This document shows, in pieces, positions 7,551 to 15,876 of a stretch of DNA of 64,000 nucleotides. The stretch is from Nocardia bovistercoris (GTDB taxonomy: Bacteria > Actinomycetota > Actinomycetes > Mycobacteriales > Mycobacteriaceae). Numbering within the stretch: the stretch's first letter is position 1; every line of letters starts with the position of its first letter. The stretch covers positions 27,412-91,411 of the forward strand of contig NZ_JADMLG010000013.1 in the NCBI RefSeq assembly GCF_015674855.1. Reading direction: 5' to 3'. The notes under the pieces are model-generated. The model was not told the origin of the DNA. It did no database searches and was given only the letters and a program-made list of their open reading frames with translations. Both the position numbers and the translations under genes were made by a program.

Positions 7551-8504
7551 TCAGGAGGGGTCGTTCAGATACCAGTCGGGTTCGCCGTCCATCGGTAGGT
7601 CGCGCAGCTTGTCGGGATTGCGGACCACGGTGATGGCGGTGATGCGGCCCGCGTCGATCGTGAAATCGAACACGCCCGCGTGGTTGCCGTCGAACACGAT
7701 CAGGCCCGGTCTGCCGTTGACCAGGACCGCGCGGCCCCAGCCGCCCTTGGCCGCGGGGGCGTGATACCAGCCGAGCAGCAGTTTCGCGATGAGTTCCGCG
7801 CCGCGCACGGCCTGTCGGATCGCGGGCACCTTGCCGCCGCCGTCGGCGGTGAGGCTGATGTGGGTATCCAGAACGCCGAGCAGGGCGCTCAGATCACCCG
7901 AGCGCCACGCCAGCGCGAAAGCCGAGACCACCTTGCGCTGCTCGTCGGCGCCGGCGGGGAAGCGCGGCGTGCCGTCCTCCACGTGTTTGCGGGCGCGCGA
8001 AGTCAGTTGGCGCACCGCCGCCGGGGTGCGGCCGACGACCTCGGCGACCTCGGGACCGCTCATGCCGAACACGTCATGAAGGACGAAAGCGGTGCGCTCG
8101 GCGGGGGACAGCGATTCCAGGACCACCAGCAACGCGGTGGTGACCCGCTCGTCCTGGCTGATCCGGTCGGCCGGATCGTCGGTGGTCGTGACCCGCGGCT
8201 CAGGTAGCCAATCGCCCACATACTGTTCGCGCCGGGCGCGCGCCGAGCCGAGCTGGTCGAGCGCGAGCCTGCCGGTGACGGTACTCAGCCAGGCGCGCAG
8301 GTTCTCGATCTCGACGGCCCGGCCCGCCTCGTGGTGACGCTGCAACCGCAGCCACGCCTCCTGCACCACATCGTCGGCGTCGGCGAGACTGCCGAGGGTG
8401 CTGTAGGCGAGTCGGCGCAGGTAGGGGCGGTGCTCTTCGAAACGTCGGGCGAGTTCGGCGGTGTCGAGGGGAGTCGCGGGCTCGTCGGAGTTCACAGCGG
8501 TCAC
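7551..8504 (-). CDS. ECF41-type sigma factor (SigJ-like) with C-terminal SnoaL-like domain
   Basis: This 317-residue ECF sigma factor has region 2 (RLAYSTLGSLADADDVVQEAWLRL, about residues 28-51), region 4 (ALLVVLESLSPAERTAFVLHDVFGMSGPEVAEVVGRTPAAVRQL, about 120-165) and a fused C-terminal NTF2/SnoaL-like domain. The three motifs that define ECF41 are present: WLPEP in the linker, DGGGK in the extension, and NPDKL near the end. In this group the extension replaces a separate anti-sigma factor. The start is the GTG at 8504 (VTAVNSDEP). An ECF41-type promoter lies upstream at 8560-8586, implying autoregulation. Confidence 0.9.
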   Translation of the reverse strand: MTAVNSDEPATPLDTAELARRFEEHRPYLRRLAYSTLGSLADADDVVQEAWLRLQRHHEAGRAVEIENLRAWLSTVTGRLALDQLGSARARREQYVGDWLPEPRVTTTDDPADRISQDERVTTALLVVLESLSPAERTAFVLHDVFGMSGPEVAEVVGRTPAAVRQLTSRARKHVEDGTPRFPAGADEQRKVVSAFALAWRSGDLSALLGVLDTHISLTADGGGKVPAIRQAVRGAELIAKLLLGWYHAPAAKGGWGRAVLVNGRPGLIVFDGNHAGVFDFTIDAGRITAITVVRNPDKLRDLPMDGEPDWYLNDPS

Positions 8505-8559
8505 CGTTCGGTCGGGACGACCCGGCGGGGGTCGTTCGGGGCGGGAGCGTCGATGGGGA

Positions 8560-8586
8560 GACGACGTCCGCCGCGCGAGTGTGACA
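8560..8586 (-). promoter_or_regulatory. Predicted ECF41 autopromoter
   Basis: On the minus strand TGTCACA (8586-8580) is followed after exactly 16 bases by CGTC (8563-8560). This matches the consensus I recall for ECF41 sigma factors, which transcribe their own genes. It predicts transcription starting near 8552, about 45 bases ahead of the sigma GTG. Confidence 0.7.
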
Positions 8587-8596
8587 TCCGCGCGGA

Positions 8597-9019
8597 TCAG
8601 GAGGTCCAGGGACCGATGCCGCCGACCTTCTCGATGCGGATGCGGGTCAGGAATCCCGGCGGCGCGTCCGGCGGCGGGAAGACCGCGTCGGGGCCGACGA
8701 GGGTCTTCGCCAAATCGGCCAGCAGTTCCGGCGCGCCGCCCTCGACCACGCGCGCGGAACCGGTGATCGCCAGGTACGGGCGCATGACCGCGTCGCGTTC
8801 TTGGGCGAGAACGGTCACCGCGACGCGCGGGTCGCGGCGGACGTTGCGCACCTTCTTGTATTCGCCGAGATGGGCGGTCACCAGTTCGTCGCCGTCCTCG
8901 GTGGAGCGCAAGGCCACCCACACCACGCTGACCTGCGGGTCACCGCCGGGGTTCAAGGTCACCAGGGTGGCTTCCGCGCCGTCGCCGATGAGTGCGCGAG
9001 CCGTGTCGTCGAGTCTCAT
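8597..9019 (-). CDS. PPOX-class split-barrel (F420- or flavin-dependent) protein
   Basis: This 140-residue protein has the pyridoxamine-oxidase/FDOR split-barrel pattern: an N-terminal helix (LDDTARALI), then ATLVTLNPGGDPQVSVVWVAL, GDELVTAHLGEYKKVRNVRRDPRVAVTVL, and RPYLAITGSARVVEGG. It ends with TRIRIEKVGGIGPW, typical of small actinobacterial F420-dependent reductases. It lies upstream of and co-directional with the ECF41 sigma gene (92-bp gap), where ECF41 genes often have small redox enzymes next to them, so it may belong to the same regulon. Cofactor and substrate are not determined. Confidence 0.82.
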   Translation of the reverse strand: MRLDDTARALIGDGAEATLVTLNPGGDPQVSVVWVALRSTEDGDELVTAHLGEYKKVRNVRRDPRVAVTVLAQERDAVMRPYLAITGSARVVEGGAPELLADLAKTLVGPDAVFPPPDAPPGFLTRIRIEKVGGIGPWTS

Positions 9020-9100
9020 ACGGGTGTTCTACCTTCGCCCGTGCCATTTCATTCCCATGACGTGCGGCGCACATGTCATGCCGTTTCGCCTCGGATGGTC

Positions 9101-9203
9101 CGTTGGGCGTACCACCGCATCGGCCTCGCCCGCACCGCCTCCTGGGCCGCGTCCTCCGACCAAGCCGTCGACCGTTGGGTGTGCCGCCGCATCGGTCTCG
9201 CCC
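9101..9203. repeat. Imperfect 31-bp direct repeat
   Basis: The 31-bp segments 9101-9131 and 9173-9203 differ at four positions and are 72 bp apart (shared core CGCATCGG-CTCGCCC). They lie in the 281-bp divergent intergenic region between the PPOX gene and cobD. No function is apparent, and no gene is seen there. Confidence 0.65.
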
Positions 9204-9300
9204 TCGTCGCGCTGCTTGCTGTCTCCGTCGAACCGACTCCCTAAGTCTCCGGCTACGGGTGTGCGCACGGGGGTTTTCGCGGAGCCGATACTCTCGCCGG

Positions 9301-10221
9301 GTGCGGAAGGGGATTTCGACGGCGGTCGGGCTGGCGGTGGGCTTCGCGCTCGATCGCGTGTTCGGGGATCCGCGGCGCGGGCATCCGGTAGCCGGATTCG
9401 GCTCGGCGGCAGTGGCTTTGGAGCGCCGGACGTATGCCGATCGCAGGTCGGCGGGGGTGGTGCACGAGGCGCTCGCGGTGGGGGCGGTGCTCGGGATCGG
9501 TATGGTCGCGCGCCGGGGTGCGGTGGTGGCTGTCGCGCTGGCCACCTGGACGGTGCTGGGTGGGCGCAGCCTCGCGAAGGCGGGTAGGCAGATGGCGGAT
9601 CGGCTGGAATCCGGTGATCTCGCGGGTGCGCGCGAATTGCTGCCGTCGCTGTGCGGGCGCGATCCCGAGGTGCTCGACGCCGACGGATTGGCCCGTGCCG
9701 CACTGGAATCCATCGCCGAGAACACCTCCGACGCGACGGTCGCTCCGCTGCTGTGGGGAGCGGTCGCCGGTGTGCCCGGACTGCTCGGCTATCGCGCGGT
9801 GAACACTCTCGACGCCATGATCGGCTACCGCGACGAGCGCTATCTGCGCTTCGGGTGGGCGGCGGCGCGCACCGACGATGTCGCCAATCTGCTGCCCGCG
9901 CGCGTCACCGGGGTGCTGACCGCGGCGCTCGCTCCAATGGTCGGCGGTCACCCCGCCGACGCGCTGCGGGCGTGGCGCCGGGACGCGAGTGGACATCCGA
10001 GCCCGAACGCGGGAGTGGTCGAGGCGACCATGGCTGGTGCGCTCGGCGTCCGGCTCGGCGGCAGGACGGAGTATCGGCACGGCGTGGAAATGCGTCCGAC
10101 ACTGGGCGAAGGCCCCGCTCCGGCGGTGCCGGACCTGCGGCGCGCGGTGCGGATGTCGGAAGCCGTGCAGATCGCCGCCGTCGTGGTCGCGGTCGGCATC
10201 GCATTCCGGCGTGCGGCGTGA
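9301..10221 (+). CDS. cobD: Adenosylcobinamide-phosphate synthase CobD/CbiB
   Basis: This 306-residue membrane enzyme attaches aminopropanol to adenosylcobyric acid in cobalamin synthesis. It shows the family pattern: GLAVGFALDRVFGDPRRGHPVAGFG at the N-terminus, ALESIAENTSDATVAPLLWGAVAGVPG in the middle (about residues 137-161), RAVNTLDAMIGYRDERYLRFG after it, and HPSPNAGVVEATMAGALGVRLGG before the C-terminal membrane segment. The start is the GTG at 9301. In mycobacteria cobD also sits next to the SURF1 and ptpA genes. No cobalamin riboswitch was seen upstream. Confidence 0.93.
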   Translation: MRKGISTAVGLAVGFALDRVFGDPRRGHPVAGFGSAAVALERRTYADRRSAGVVHEALAVGAVLGIGMVARRGAVVAVALATWTVLGGRSLAKAGRQMADRLESGDLAGARELLPSLCGRDPEVLDADGLARAALESIAENTSDATVAPLLWGAVAGVPGLLGYRAVNTLDAMIGYRDERYLRFGWAAARTDDVANLLPARVTGVLTAALAPMVGGHPADALRAWRRDASGHPSPNAGVVEATMAGALGVRLGGRTEYRHGVEMRPTLGEGPAPAVPDLRRAVRMSEAVQIAAVVVAVGIAFRRAA

Positions 10222-10512
10222 CGCGGTTCCGGCGGTCGTGAACCCACGTTCGACGGCGGATGTTCGGCGGGAATGTCCTTCCGGCGACGATGCGGTCTCG
10301 GTACGGAGGTGCGTCGCATGCCGGGGCGAGGTCGGTTCGACGGTGCCGGATCTGCGTCGTTCAGGTGTCGTAGATGGATAAGTGGACGGTCAGTGTCGCA
10401 CCGCTGCGGTAGGTGCGGTGCGAAGCACGCCAACGGGTGCCGGTGGTCAGGGCAACGGTGGTTCAGGGCGGAGCGCCCGCCGCGAGAATAATGCCGCACG
10501 TCGCGCGGGATC
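10222..10512. other. Intergenic region with a possible decayed copy of the cobD 3' end
   Basis: About 290 bp without a credible gene lie between cobD and the SURF1 gene. At about 10344-10361 the sequence GGTGCCGGATCTGCGTCG matches cobD GGTGCCGGACCTGCGGCG in 16 of 18 bases. The 60 bases before it show scattered similarity to the same part of cobD. This may be another degraded 3'-end duplication, but the match is short. Confidence 0.35.
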
Positions 10513-11352
10513 TCAGGTTCTGTCGCGACCGTAGCGGTCGGCGAGGCGGTTCTGCGGTGTCTGTCGCGGGGTCGGCGCGGGTCCGTCGGTTGCGGCCTTG
10601 TCCTTGCGGCGTTCGCGGATTTCGGCCCAGACGAAATAGCCGAGGCCGAGGGGGGCCATGATGCCGAAGGCCAGCCATTGCAGGCCGTAGGACAGGTACG
10701 GGCCCGCGTCGAGTTGGGGGAGGGGCGTTGGGGTGAAGGCGCCGGGCTGGTTCTCCGAGAGCTGGAGGTAGCCGCCGCGATCACCGGCGGGGATGGTGGT
10801 CAGCGGCAGGCCGATGACGGTCATCGCCTGGGTGGTGTCGATCGAATACACCTGGCGGAAACCGTCTTCGGTGAGGGGTGCGCGATCGGGGACGACGCCT
10901 TCGGAGACGCGCACGCGGCCCTCGATGTGCTGCGGTCCCGCGGGCGGGTCCGCGATCGCGGGCGGACGGGTGCTGCCCGCGACGGCGGCGACCAGGCCGC
11001 GGTCGACGAGCAGGATGCGGCCGTCGGTGGTCTTGAAGGCGGCCAGCACCGCGTAACCCGGCGCGCCGTCCAGGTGGCGCAGCCGCACGAGCAGCGTGGA
11101 TTCGGGGACGAAGGCGCCGTCCGCGGTGACGCGTCGCCACTCGGTGTCGGTGCCGGAACCCTCGATCACGGAGGTGATGTCGACGGGGTCGGCGCGCACC
11201 GAATCGGCGATGGCCTGGTTGCGGTGCGAGGTCGAGGTGTTCTTGCCGAGCTGCCACGGCGCGAGCACGGTGAAGCACAGGTAGGCGAACGCGATCACCA
11301 CGCCCGCGAGGATGAACCAGCTGGGGCGCAGCAGGAATCCGAAGCGTCGCAT
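10513..11352 (-). CDS. SURF1-family cytochrome oxidase assembly protein
   Basis: This 279-residue protein is the actinobacterial SURF1 type that helps assemble the aa3-type cytochrome c oxidase. It has a transmembrane segment at each end (about residues 12-32, WFILAGVVIAFAYLCFTVLAPWQL, and 225-245, QWLAFGIMAPLGLGYFVWAEI). Between them is an extracytoplasmic domain with EWRRVTADGAFVPE, PGYAVLAAF, ILLVDRGLVAA and EGRVRVSEG. The C-terminal 30 residues are charged and probably cytoplasmic. Its ATG overlaps the ptpA stop codon (TGATG), so the two genes are translationally coupled, the same arrangement as Rv2234-Rv2235. Confidence 0.9.
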   Translation of the reverse strand: MRRFGFLLRPSWFILAGVVIAFAYLCFTVLAPWQLGKNTSTSHRNQAIADSVRADPVDITSVIEGSGTDTEWRRVTADGAFVPESTLLVRLRHLDGAPGYAVLAAFKTTDGRILLVDRGLVAAVAGSTRPPAIADPPAGPQHIEGRVRVSEGVVPDRAPLTEDGFRQVYSIDTTQAMTVIGLPLTTIPAGDRGGYLQLSENQPGAFTPTPLPQLDAGPYLSYGLQWLAFGIMAPLGLGYFVWAEIRERRKDKAATDGPAPTPRQTPQNRLADRYGRDRT

Positions 11353-11840
11353 CAGCGGGCCCCCTCGCCGAGTGCGATGTGCACCCAGTCGAGCAGGCCG
11401 GGGACGGCGGCCTCGATCTGGGCGCGGACCCGTTCGAAATCGGTGCTGTCGCCGTAGTAGGGGTCGGGCACGTCGGGACCGTCGGCGTCGGGGTCGAAGC
11501 TGCGCAGCAACCGTCGCCGGTCGGTGGGGACGCCGAGGCGGGCGAGTTCACGGTCGTGGCCGCGGTCGAGCGCGACGAGCAGGTCGGCGGCGCGGTGGCC
11601 CGCGTCGAGCACCGCGGCCTCGTGACCCACCGGATAGCCGTGTTTGCGCAGGGTTGCGGTGGTGCGCGGGTCGGCGTCGTCGCCCACGTGCCAGCCGTTG
11701 GTGCCCGCGCTGCTCACCCGGACCCGTTCGGACAGCCCCGCCTCGTCGAGGCGATGGGCGAAGATCTTCTCCGCCATCGGGGACCGGCAGATGTTCCCGG
11801 TGCAGATGAATGTGACGTGCAGCTGACCCACGACAGCCAT
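11352..11840 (-). CDS. ptpA: Low-molecular-weight protein tyrosine phosphatase
   Basis: This 162-residue phosphatase hydrolyses phosphotyrosine. The P-loop CTGNICRSP (C13-x5-R-S) is at residues 13-21 and the general-acid DPYYGD motif with Asp about residue 126 follows the usual DP spacing. Length and order match mycobacterial PtpA. It is the first gene of a two-gene unit with SURF1. In mycobacteria the cognate kinase gene ptkA lies immediately upstream. Here that position is occupied directly by the divergent cobC, and no HAD-like kinase gene is present in the window. Confidence 0.92.
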   Translation of the reverse strand: MAVVGQLHVTFICTGNICRSPMAEKIFAHRLDEAGLSERVRVSSAGTNGWHVGDDADPRTTATLRKHGYPVGHEAAVLDAGHRAADLLVALDRGHDRELARLGVPTDRRRLLRSFDPDADGPDVPDPYYGDSTDFERVRAQIEAAVPGLLDWVHIALGEGAR

Positions 11841-11884
11841 TCTGTCCGGTCGGGCTACTACGGCGCCACGTAGGGTGTTGGATC

Positions 11885-12928
11885 GTGTCTCCCGACCCCG
11901 TCGACTACGCGAAACTCCGTCACCACGGCGATGTGGACGTGCGCGCGGGCATGCTCGATTTCGCGGTCAACGTGCGGGGCGGCGGGCCACCCGACTGGTT
12001 GCGCGCCCGTCTCGCGGCGGCCCTCGACGACCTCGGCCGCTACCCCGCGCCCGCCGCTGACCTCGCCGCCCGCACCGCCGTGGCCGCGCGACACCGGCGC
12101 GCGCCGGAGGAGGTGCTGCTGCTCGCGGGCGCGGCCGAGGGTTTCGCTTTGCTCCCGAAGCTCGCGCCGCGACTGGCCGCGGTGATCCATCCGTCGTTCA
12201 CCGAACCCGAGCTGGCGCTGCGGCAGGCGGGGATCGCGGTGACGCGGGTCGTGCTCGAACCGCCCTACGCGCTCGATCCGGCGGCCGTGCCCGATGCGGC
12301 GGACCTGGTCGTGCTCGGCAATCCGACCAACCCGACCTCGGTACTGCATCCCGCCGCCACCGTGCGGGCGCTGCGTCGGCCGGGTCGCACGGTGGTGGTC
12401 GACGAGGCGTTCGCCGACGCGATCGTGGACGAACCGGAGTCGGTGGCCGCCGAGCCCGACATCCTGGTGCTGCGCAGTCTCACCAAGACCTGGGCTCTGG
12501 CGGGTCTGCGCTGTGGTTACGTACTCGGCGCGCCGGAGGTGCTGGCCCGTCTGGAACACGGCAGGCCGCACTGGCCGCTCGGCGCGCTCCAGGTGGCGGC
12601 CATCGCCGCCACAGCGACCCCCGAAGCCGTCGCCGAGACCCGCGTGCGCGCGCTTGAGATCGCCCGACAGCGCGCCGCGATGATCCCGCGCCTCACCGAA
12701 CTCGGGGTGACCGTGCACACTCCCGCCCACGCACCGTATCTGCTGCTGCACGTCCCCGACGGGGAAGAGCTGCGCGAGCATCTCACCCGCCGCGCCATCG
12801 CCGTCCGTCGCGCCGACACCTTCCCCGGCCTCGGACCGAACCACCTGCGAGTCGCGGTCCGCGCGGAACCCGAAGTGGATCGCCTGATCGCCGCCATCGA
12901 AACCTTCGCCGTCCGCCTCGACGCCTGA
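11885..12928 (+). CDS. cobC: CobC-like PLP-dependent aminotransferase (threonine-phosphate decarboxylase type)
   Basis: This 347-residue fold-type I PLP enzyme starts VSPDPVDYAKLRHHGDVDVR and has LDFAVNVRGGGPPDWL, as in CobC/CobD-type histidinol-phosphate-aminotransferase relatives. The PLP lysine is in VLRSLTKTWALAGLRCGY (about residues 197-214) and the Asp/Asn cofactor contacts in LVVLGNPTNPTS and VVDEAF. In cobalamin synthesis it would supply aminopropanol phosphate or its precursor, consistent with nearby cobD. The start is the GTG at 11885, 44 bp from the divergent ptpA start. Confidence 0.88.
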   Translation: MSPDPVDYAKLRHHGDVDVRAGMLDFAVNVRGGGPPDWLRARLAAALDDLGRYPAPAADLAARTAVAARHRRAPEEVLLLAGAAEGFALLPKLAPRLAAVIHPSFTEPELALRQAGIAVTRVVLEPPYALDPAAVPDAADLVVLGNPTNPTSVLHPAATVRALRRPGRTVVVDEAFADAIVDEPESVAAEPDILVLRSLTKTWALAGLRCGYVLGAPEVLARLEHGRPHWPLGALQVAAIAATATPEAVAETRVRALEIARQRAAMIPRLTELGVTVHTPAHAPYLLLHVPDGEELREHLTRRAIAVRRADTFPGLGPNHLRVAVRAEPEVDRLIAAIETFAVRLDA

Positions 12929-13045
12929 CCTGTGGGTCGCCGATCTCGTGAGCTTTCGCGGTGTGGCCGGTGACCGCGGCACCGAGGAGTGGCGGCCGAT
13001 GCGGGAGGATCGGTGGGGACGGTCGGACGGAGCTGGGAGAGGCGG

Positions 13046-14170
13046 ATGGTGACGACGCTGGCGCGACTCATCGAGGTGTTGGACGCGGCGTATCCGCCGA
13101 GGCTCGCTGAGTCGTGGGATTCGGTCGGGTTGGTGTGCGGCGATCCCGGCGACGAGGTACGCCGGGTGCTGTTCGCCGTCGACGCGACGGCGCAGGTGGT
13201 TGCGGAGGCGATCGACTGGCGGGCGCAGGCGTTGGTCGTGCACCATCCGCTGCTGTTGCGCGGCGTCGATTCGGTGGCGGCGAATACGCCCAAGGGTGCG
13301 CTGGTGCACGAACTCGTCCGCGCCGGTTGCGCGCTGTTCACCGCGCACACCAACGCCGATTCCGCCGATCCGGGCGTGTCGGATGCGCTCGCGGCGGCGC
13401 TCGGGCTCACTGTCACCGGTCCGCTGGATCCGAAGCAGGCCGCCACCGTCGATCTCTGGACGGTGCAGGTGCCGCGCGAGCACACCGAGCGGGTGCTGTC
13501 GGGGCTGTTCGCGGCCGGGGCGGGCGGCAGCGGGAACTATCGGGAGTGCGCGGTGCGGTCCGCGTCGGTCGGGCAGTTCCGTCCGGTGGCGGGTGCGCGT
13601 CCCGCGCTCGGGCGGGTCGGGGAACTCGAACAGGTCGAGGAGGACCGGGTCGAGGTGGTCGCGCCGCCCTCGGCGCGCGCGGCGGTGCTCGCCGCTCTGC
13701 GCGCCGCGCATCCCTACGAGGAACCGGCTTATCACGTCACCGAGCGTGCGCCGCTGCGTTCGGGCGTCGGGATCGGGCGGGTCGGCACGCTGCCCGCACC
13801 GGAGACCTTGCTGGCCTTCACCGCACGGGTGCGCGCGGCGCTGCCCGCGACGGTGTGGGGTGTGCGGGCGGCGGGCGACCCGGATCGGGTGATCGAGTCG
13901 GTGGCGGTGTGCGGCGGCGCGGGCGACTCGTATCTCGGCGCGGTGTCGCGGCTGGGCGTCGACGCCTACCTGACCTCCGACCTGCGCCATCACCCCGCCG
14001 ACGAACATCTGCGCGCGGGCGGCCCGGCGTTGGTCGACGCCGCGCACTGGGCGACCGAATTCCCGTGGTGCGCACAGGCGGCGGCCTTCGTGGACAGCGC
14101 GCTGCCGGAACTACGGACGCGGGTCTCGTCGCTGCGTACCGATCCGTGGACGATGGACGGCACCGAATGA
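13046..14170 (+). CDS. Nif3-like dinuclear metal-centre protein
   Basis: This 374-residue protein of the Nif3/YbgI/DUF34 family is predicted to form a hexameric toroid with two metals per subunit. Metal-ligand motifs are VVHHPLLLRG (about residues 63-72), FTAHTNADSA (about 98-107), and near the C-terminus DLRHHPADEH and LVDAAHWATE. The middle insertion (PYEEPAYHV) is the PII/CutA-like domain of the longer Nif3 forms. The start at 13046 has GGGAGAGG upstream. The family's activity is still debated (GTP cyclohydrolase or metal-related roles). The order cobC, Nif3, zinc ribbon, RNase H is as in Rv2231c-Rv2228c. Confidence 0.9.
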   Translation: MVTTLARLIEVLDAAYPPRLAESWDSVGLVCGDPGDEVRRVLFAVDATAQVVAEAIDWRAQALVVHHPLLLRGVDSVAANTPKGALVHELVRAGCALFTAHTNADSADPGVSDALAAALGLTVTGPLDPKQAATVDLWTVQVPREHTERVLSGLFAAGAGGSGNYRECAVRSASVGQFRPVAGARPALGRVGELEQVEEDRVEVVAPPSARAAVLAALRAAHPYEEPAYHVTERAPLRSGVGIGRVGTLPAPETLLAFTARVRAALPATVWGVRAAGDPDRVIESVAVCGGAGDSYLGAVSRLGVDAYLTSDLRHHPADEHLRAGGPALVDAAHWATEFPWCAQAAAFVDSALPELRTRVSSLRTDPWTMDGTE

Positions 14171-14219
14171 CCGTTCGGTCGCGATGATTTCGGTTCCGGC
14201 CGGCGTGTTGCCGGTGTGT

Positions 14220-14249
14220 CGCCCGATTCGGGTCGAATCGAATCGGGCG
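14220..14249 (+). terminator. Perfect 11-bp hairpin after the Nif3-like gene
   Basis: CGCCCGATTCG (14220-14230) and CGAATCGGGCG (14239-14249) are exact reverse complements with an 8-nt loop. The hairpin lies 50 bp after the Nif3 stop and 20 bp before the next start. It has no T-tract, as is common in actinobacteria. It could instead act as an operator for the next gene. Confidence 0.6.
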
Positions 14250-14269
14250 AACCGGGTACAACTACCGCT

Positions 14270-14914
14270 ATGAACTACCCGGTGGACTTCGGGTTCGTGC
14301 AGATCGGCCTGATTCTGCTGATCCTGATCGCTGTGGCGCTGATCGTCTCGGCGCTGGTGATGATGCGCAAACGCGGACCGAAGGTCCTGCTCGGACGGGG
14401 GATAGGCGGTTTCGCGATACTCGTGGTCGCGGGCGGGCTGCTCTGGGTCGCCACGTTGATGCAGACCTACCTCGGGCTCAGCGGTGAGATCAAGGCGGCC
14501 CACGTCGTGGTGAAAGAGGTTGGCGGACAAGATCATCAACTCGAGGTCGAACTCACCCTCTTCGACGACGAAGGCAAGACCGACCGCACCGAGAAGTACC
14601 AGGTGCAGGGCGACTTGTGGGTGCTACAGGCCAATATCGTCGAACTCGAGCCGTGGGTCAACGCGCTGGGTTTCCACTCCGGATACCGCGTGACCAGGCT
14701 CTACGGTCAGCGACTCGACGGCGTCGCCACCACCCAGAACCACATCTTCGTCAACGGCGACGACCGCGACTTCTTCGACGACATGCGCGACGGCTCCTGG
14801 TACACCGAACCGTTCGTGCGCTCGGCCTACGGCAACGCGGTGATCGCCACACCCGGCGAATTCGACGTCTACATCTCCCGCGACGCCATCAAGACCCGCG
14901 CCGCGGGCAGCTAG
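14270..14914 (+). CDS. Conserved membrane-anchored hypothetical protein
   Basis: I do not recognise a named family for this 214-residue protein. Two transmembrane segments lie near the N-terminus (about residues 9-26, VQIGLILLILIAVALIVSAL, and 43-63, GIGGFAILVVAGGLLWVATLMQ). A roughly 150-residue soluble domain follows (LEVELTLFDDEGKTDRTEKYQVQGDLWVLQ, GYRVTRLYGQRLDG, FFDDMRDGSWYTEPFVRSAYGNAV). It may be an envelope protein of beta-strand type. Its place between Nif3 and the zinc-ribbon gene breaks the mycobacterial order. Confidence 0.75.
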   Translation: MNYPVDFGFVQIGLILLILIAVALIVSALVMMRKRGPKVLLGRGIGGFAILVVAGGLLWVATLMQTYLGLSGEIKAAHVVVKEVGGQDHQLEVELTLFDDEGKTDRTEKYQVQGDLWVLQANIVELEPWVNALGFHSGYRVTRLYGQRLDGVATTQNHIFVNGDDRDFFDDMRDGSWYTEPFVRSAYGNAVIATPGEFDVYISRDAIKTRAAGS

Positions 14915-15032
14915 CCCGGGACGGCCGCACCGCGGGACCCGCGCAGACAGGTACGGTTGAGGATCGGCATTCGCACCCCTCGGTTCGGATGCTTTCCCCG
15001 TCCGCGCACCGTATCCAGGGAGTTTGTCCCCG

Positions 15033-15770
15033 TTGAATGTCGAACCACCGATCCAGGCCAAGTTGCTCAGGCTCGCCGCCGTCGACGTCGAACTGACACG
15101 GATCGCCCATCGCCGCACCGTCCTGCCCGAACAGCAGGAGGTCACGCGGCTGGAGGGGGAGCGCAACGCGCACAAGGACGCCGCGGTGGCCGTGGAGATC
15201 CAGCTCGACGACCTCGATCGCGACATCAAGAAGTTGGAGGGCGAGGTCGACGCGGTCCGCAAACGCGAGGAACGCGACAAAGGGATGCTCACCGCGGGCT
15301 CGGTCAACGCCAAACAGCTCTCGGAGATCCAGCACGAACTCGGCAGCCTGGAGCGCAGGCGCTCGGTGCTCGAGGACGAACTCCTCGAGGTGATGGAACG
15401 TCGGGAGGCCGCGGAGTCCGACCACGATCACGCGGGCGCGCGGCTGAGCAAGACCGACGAGGAACTCACCGACGCGCGGCGGCTGCGCGACGAGGCGCTG
15501 GCCGATCTGGACGTCGCGCAGCACCGCTGCGACACCGACCGGGGCGGACTGGTCGAAGCACTGCCCGTGGACCTGCTCGCCGTCTACGACCGCCAGCGCG
15601 CCGCGCACGGGGTCGGGGCCGCGTTGTTGCAGGCCCGCCGGTGCGGCGGCTGCCGGATCGAACTCGATCGCGGCGAGATCGCCCGGATCGCGAAAGCCGC
15701 GCCCGACGCCGTCGTCCGTTGCCCCGAATGCGGTGCGATCCTGGTGCGCACCAAGGAATCGGGGCTGTGA
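15033..15770 (+). CDS. Coiled-coil zinc-ribbon protein (C4-type)
   Basis: This 245-residue protein has a long antiparallel coiled coil (about residues 20-180, heptads rich in Glu, Arg and Leu) and a C-terminal zinc ribbon with CGGC and CPEC motifs (RRCGGCRIEL, VVRCPECGAIL). It matches the conserved actinobacterial family that includes Rv2229c. The architecture resembles the flagellar-associated/CT398-like zinc-ribbon proteins whose role is uncertain, possibly nucleic-acid binding with its RNase H and Nif3 neighbours. The start is taken as TTG at 15033 (LNVEPP), ten bases after AGGGAG. A TTG at 15024 is the alternative. Confidence 0.85.
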   Translation: MNVEPPIQAKLLRLAAVDVELTRIAHRRTVLPEQQEVTRLEGERNAHKDAAVAVEIQLDDLDRDIKKLEGEVDAVRKREERDKGMLTAGSVNAKQLSEIQHELGSLERRRSVLEDELLEVMERREAAESDHDHAGARLSKTDEELTDARRLRDEALADLDVAQHRCDTDRGGLVEALPVDLLAVYDRQRAAHGVGAALLQARRCGGCRIELDRGEIARIAKAAPDAVVRCPECGAILVRTKESGL

Positions 15771-15876
15771 CCTATTCCTTCGGTGCCGCCCGATTCGCTC
15801 GTTTCGGCGAGCAGGCGGCGGTGCAGTGGTTAGGTTGTGAACGACCCGAGGCGGTTGTGAGCGAGGAGTTCGGGTA

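Noticed and set aside
9020..9300. Cobalamin riboswitch upstream of cobD
   Set aside because: No B12-box-like sequence or expected stems were found in the leader.
11858..14047. Long minus-strand open frame opposite cobC and Nif3 (729 codons)
   Set aside because: It spans two recognised plus-strand genes and their gap, with Arg- and His-rich composition typical of a shadow frame.
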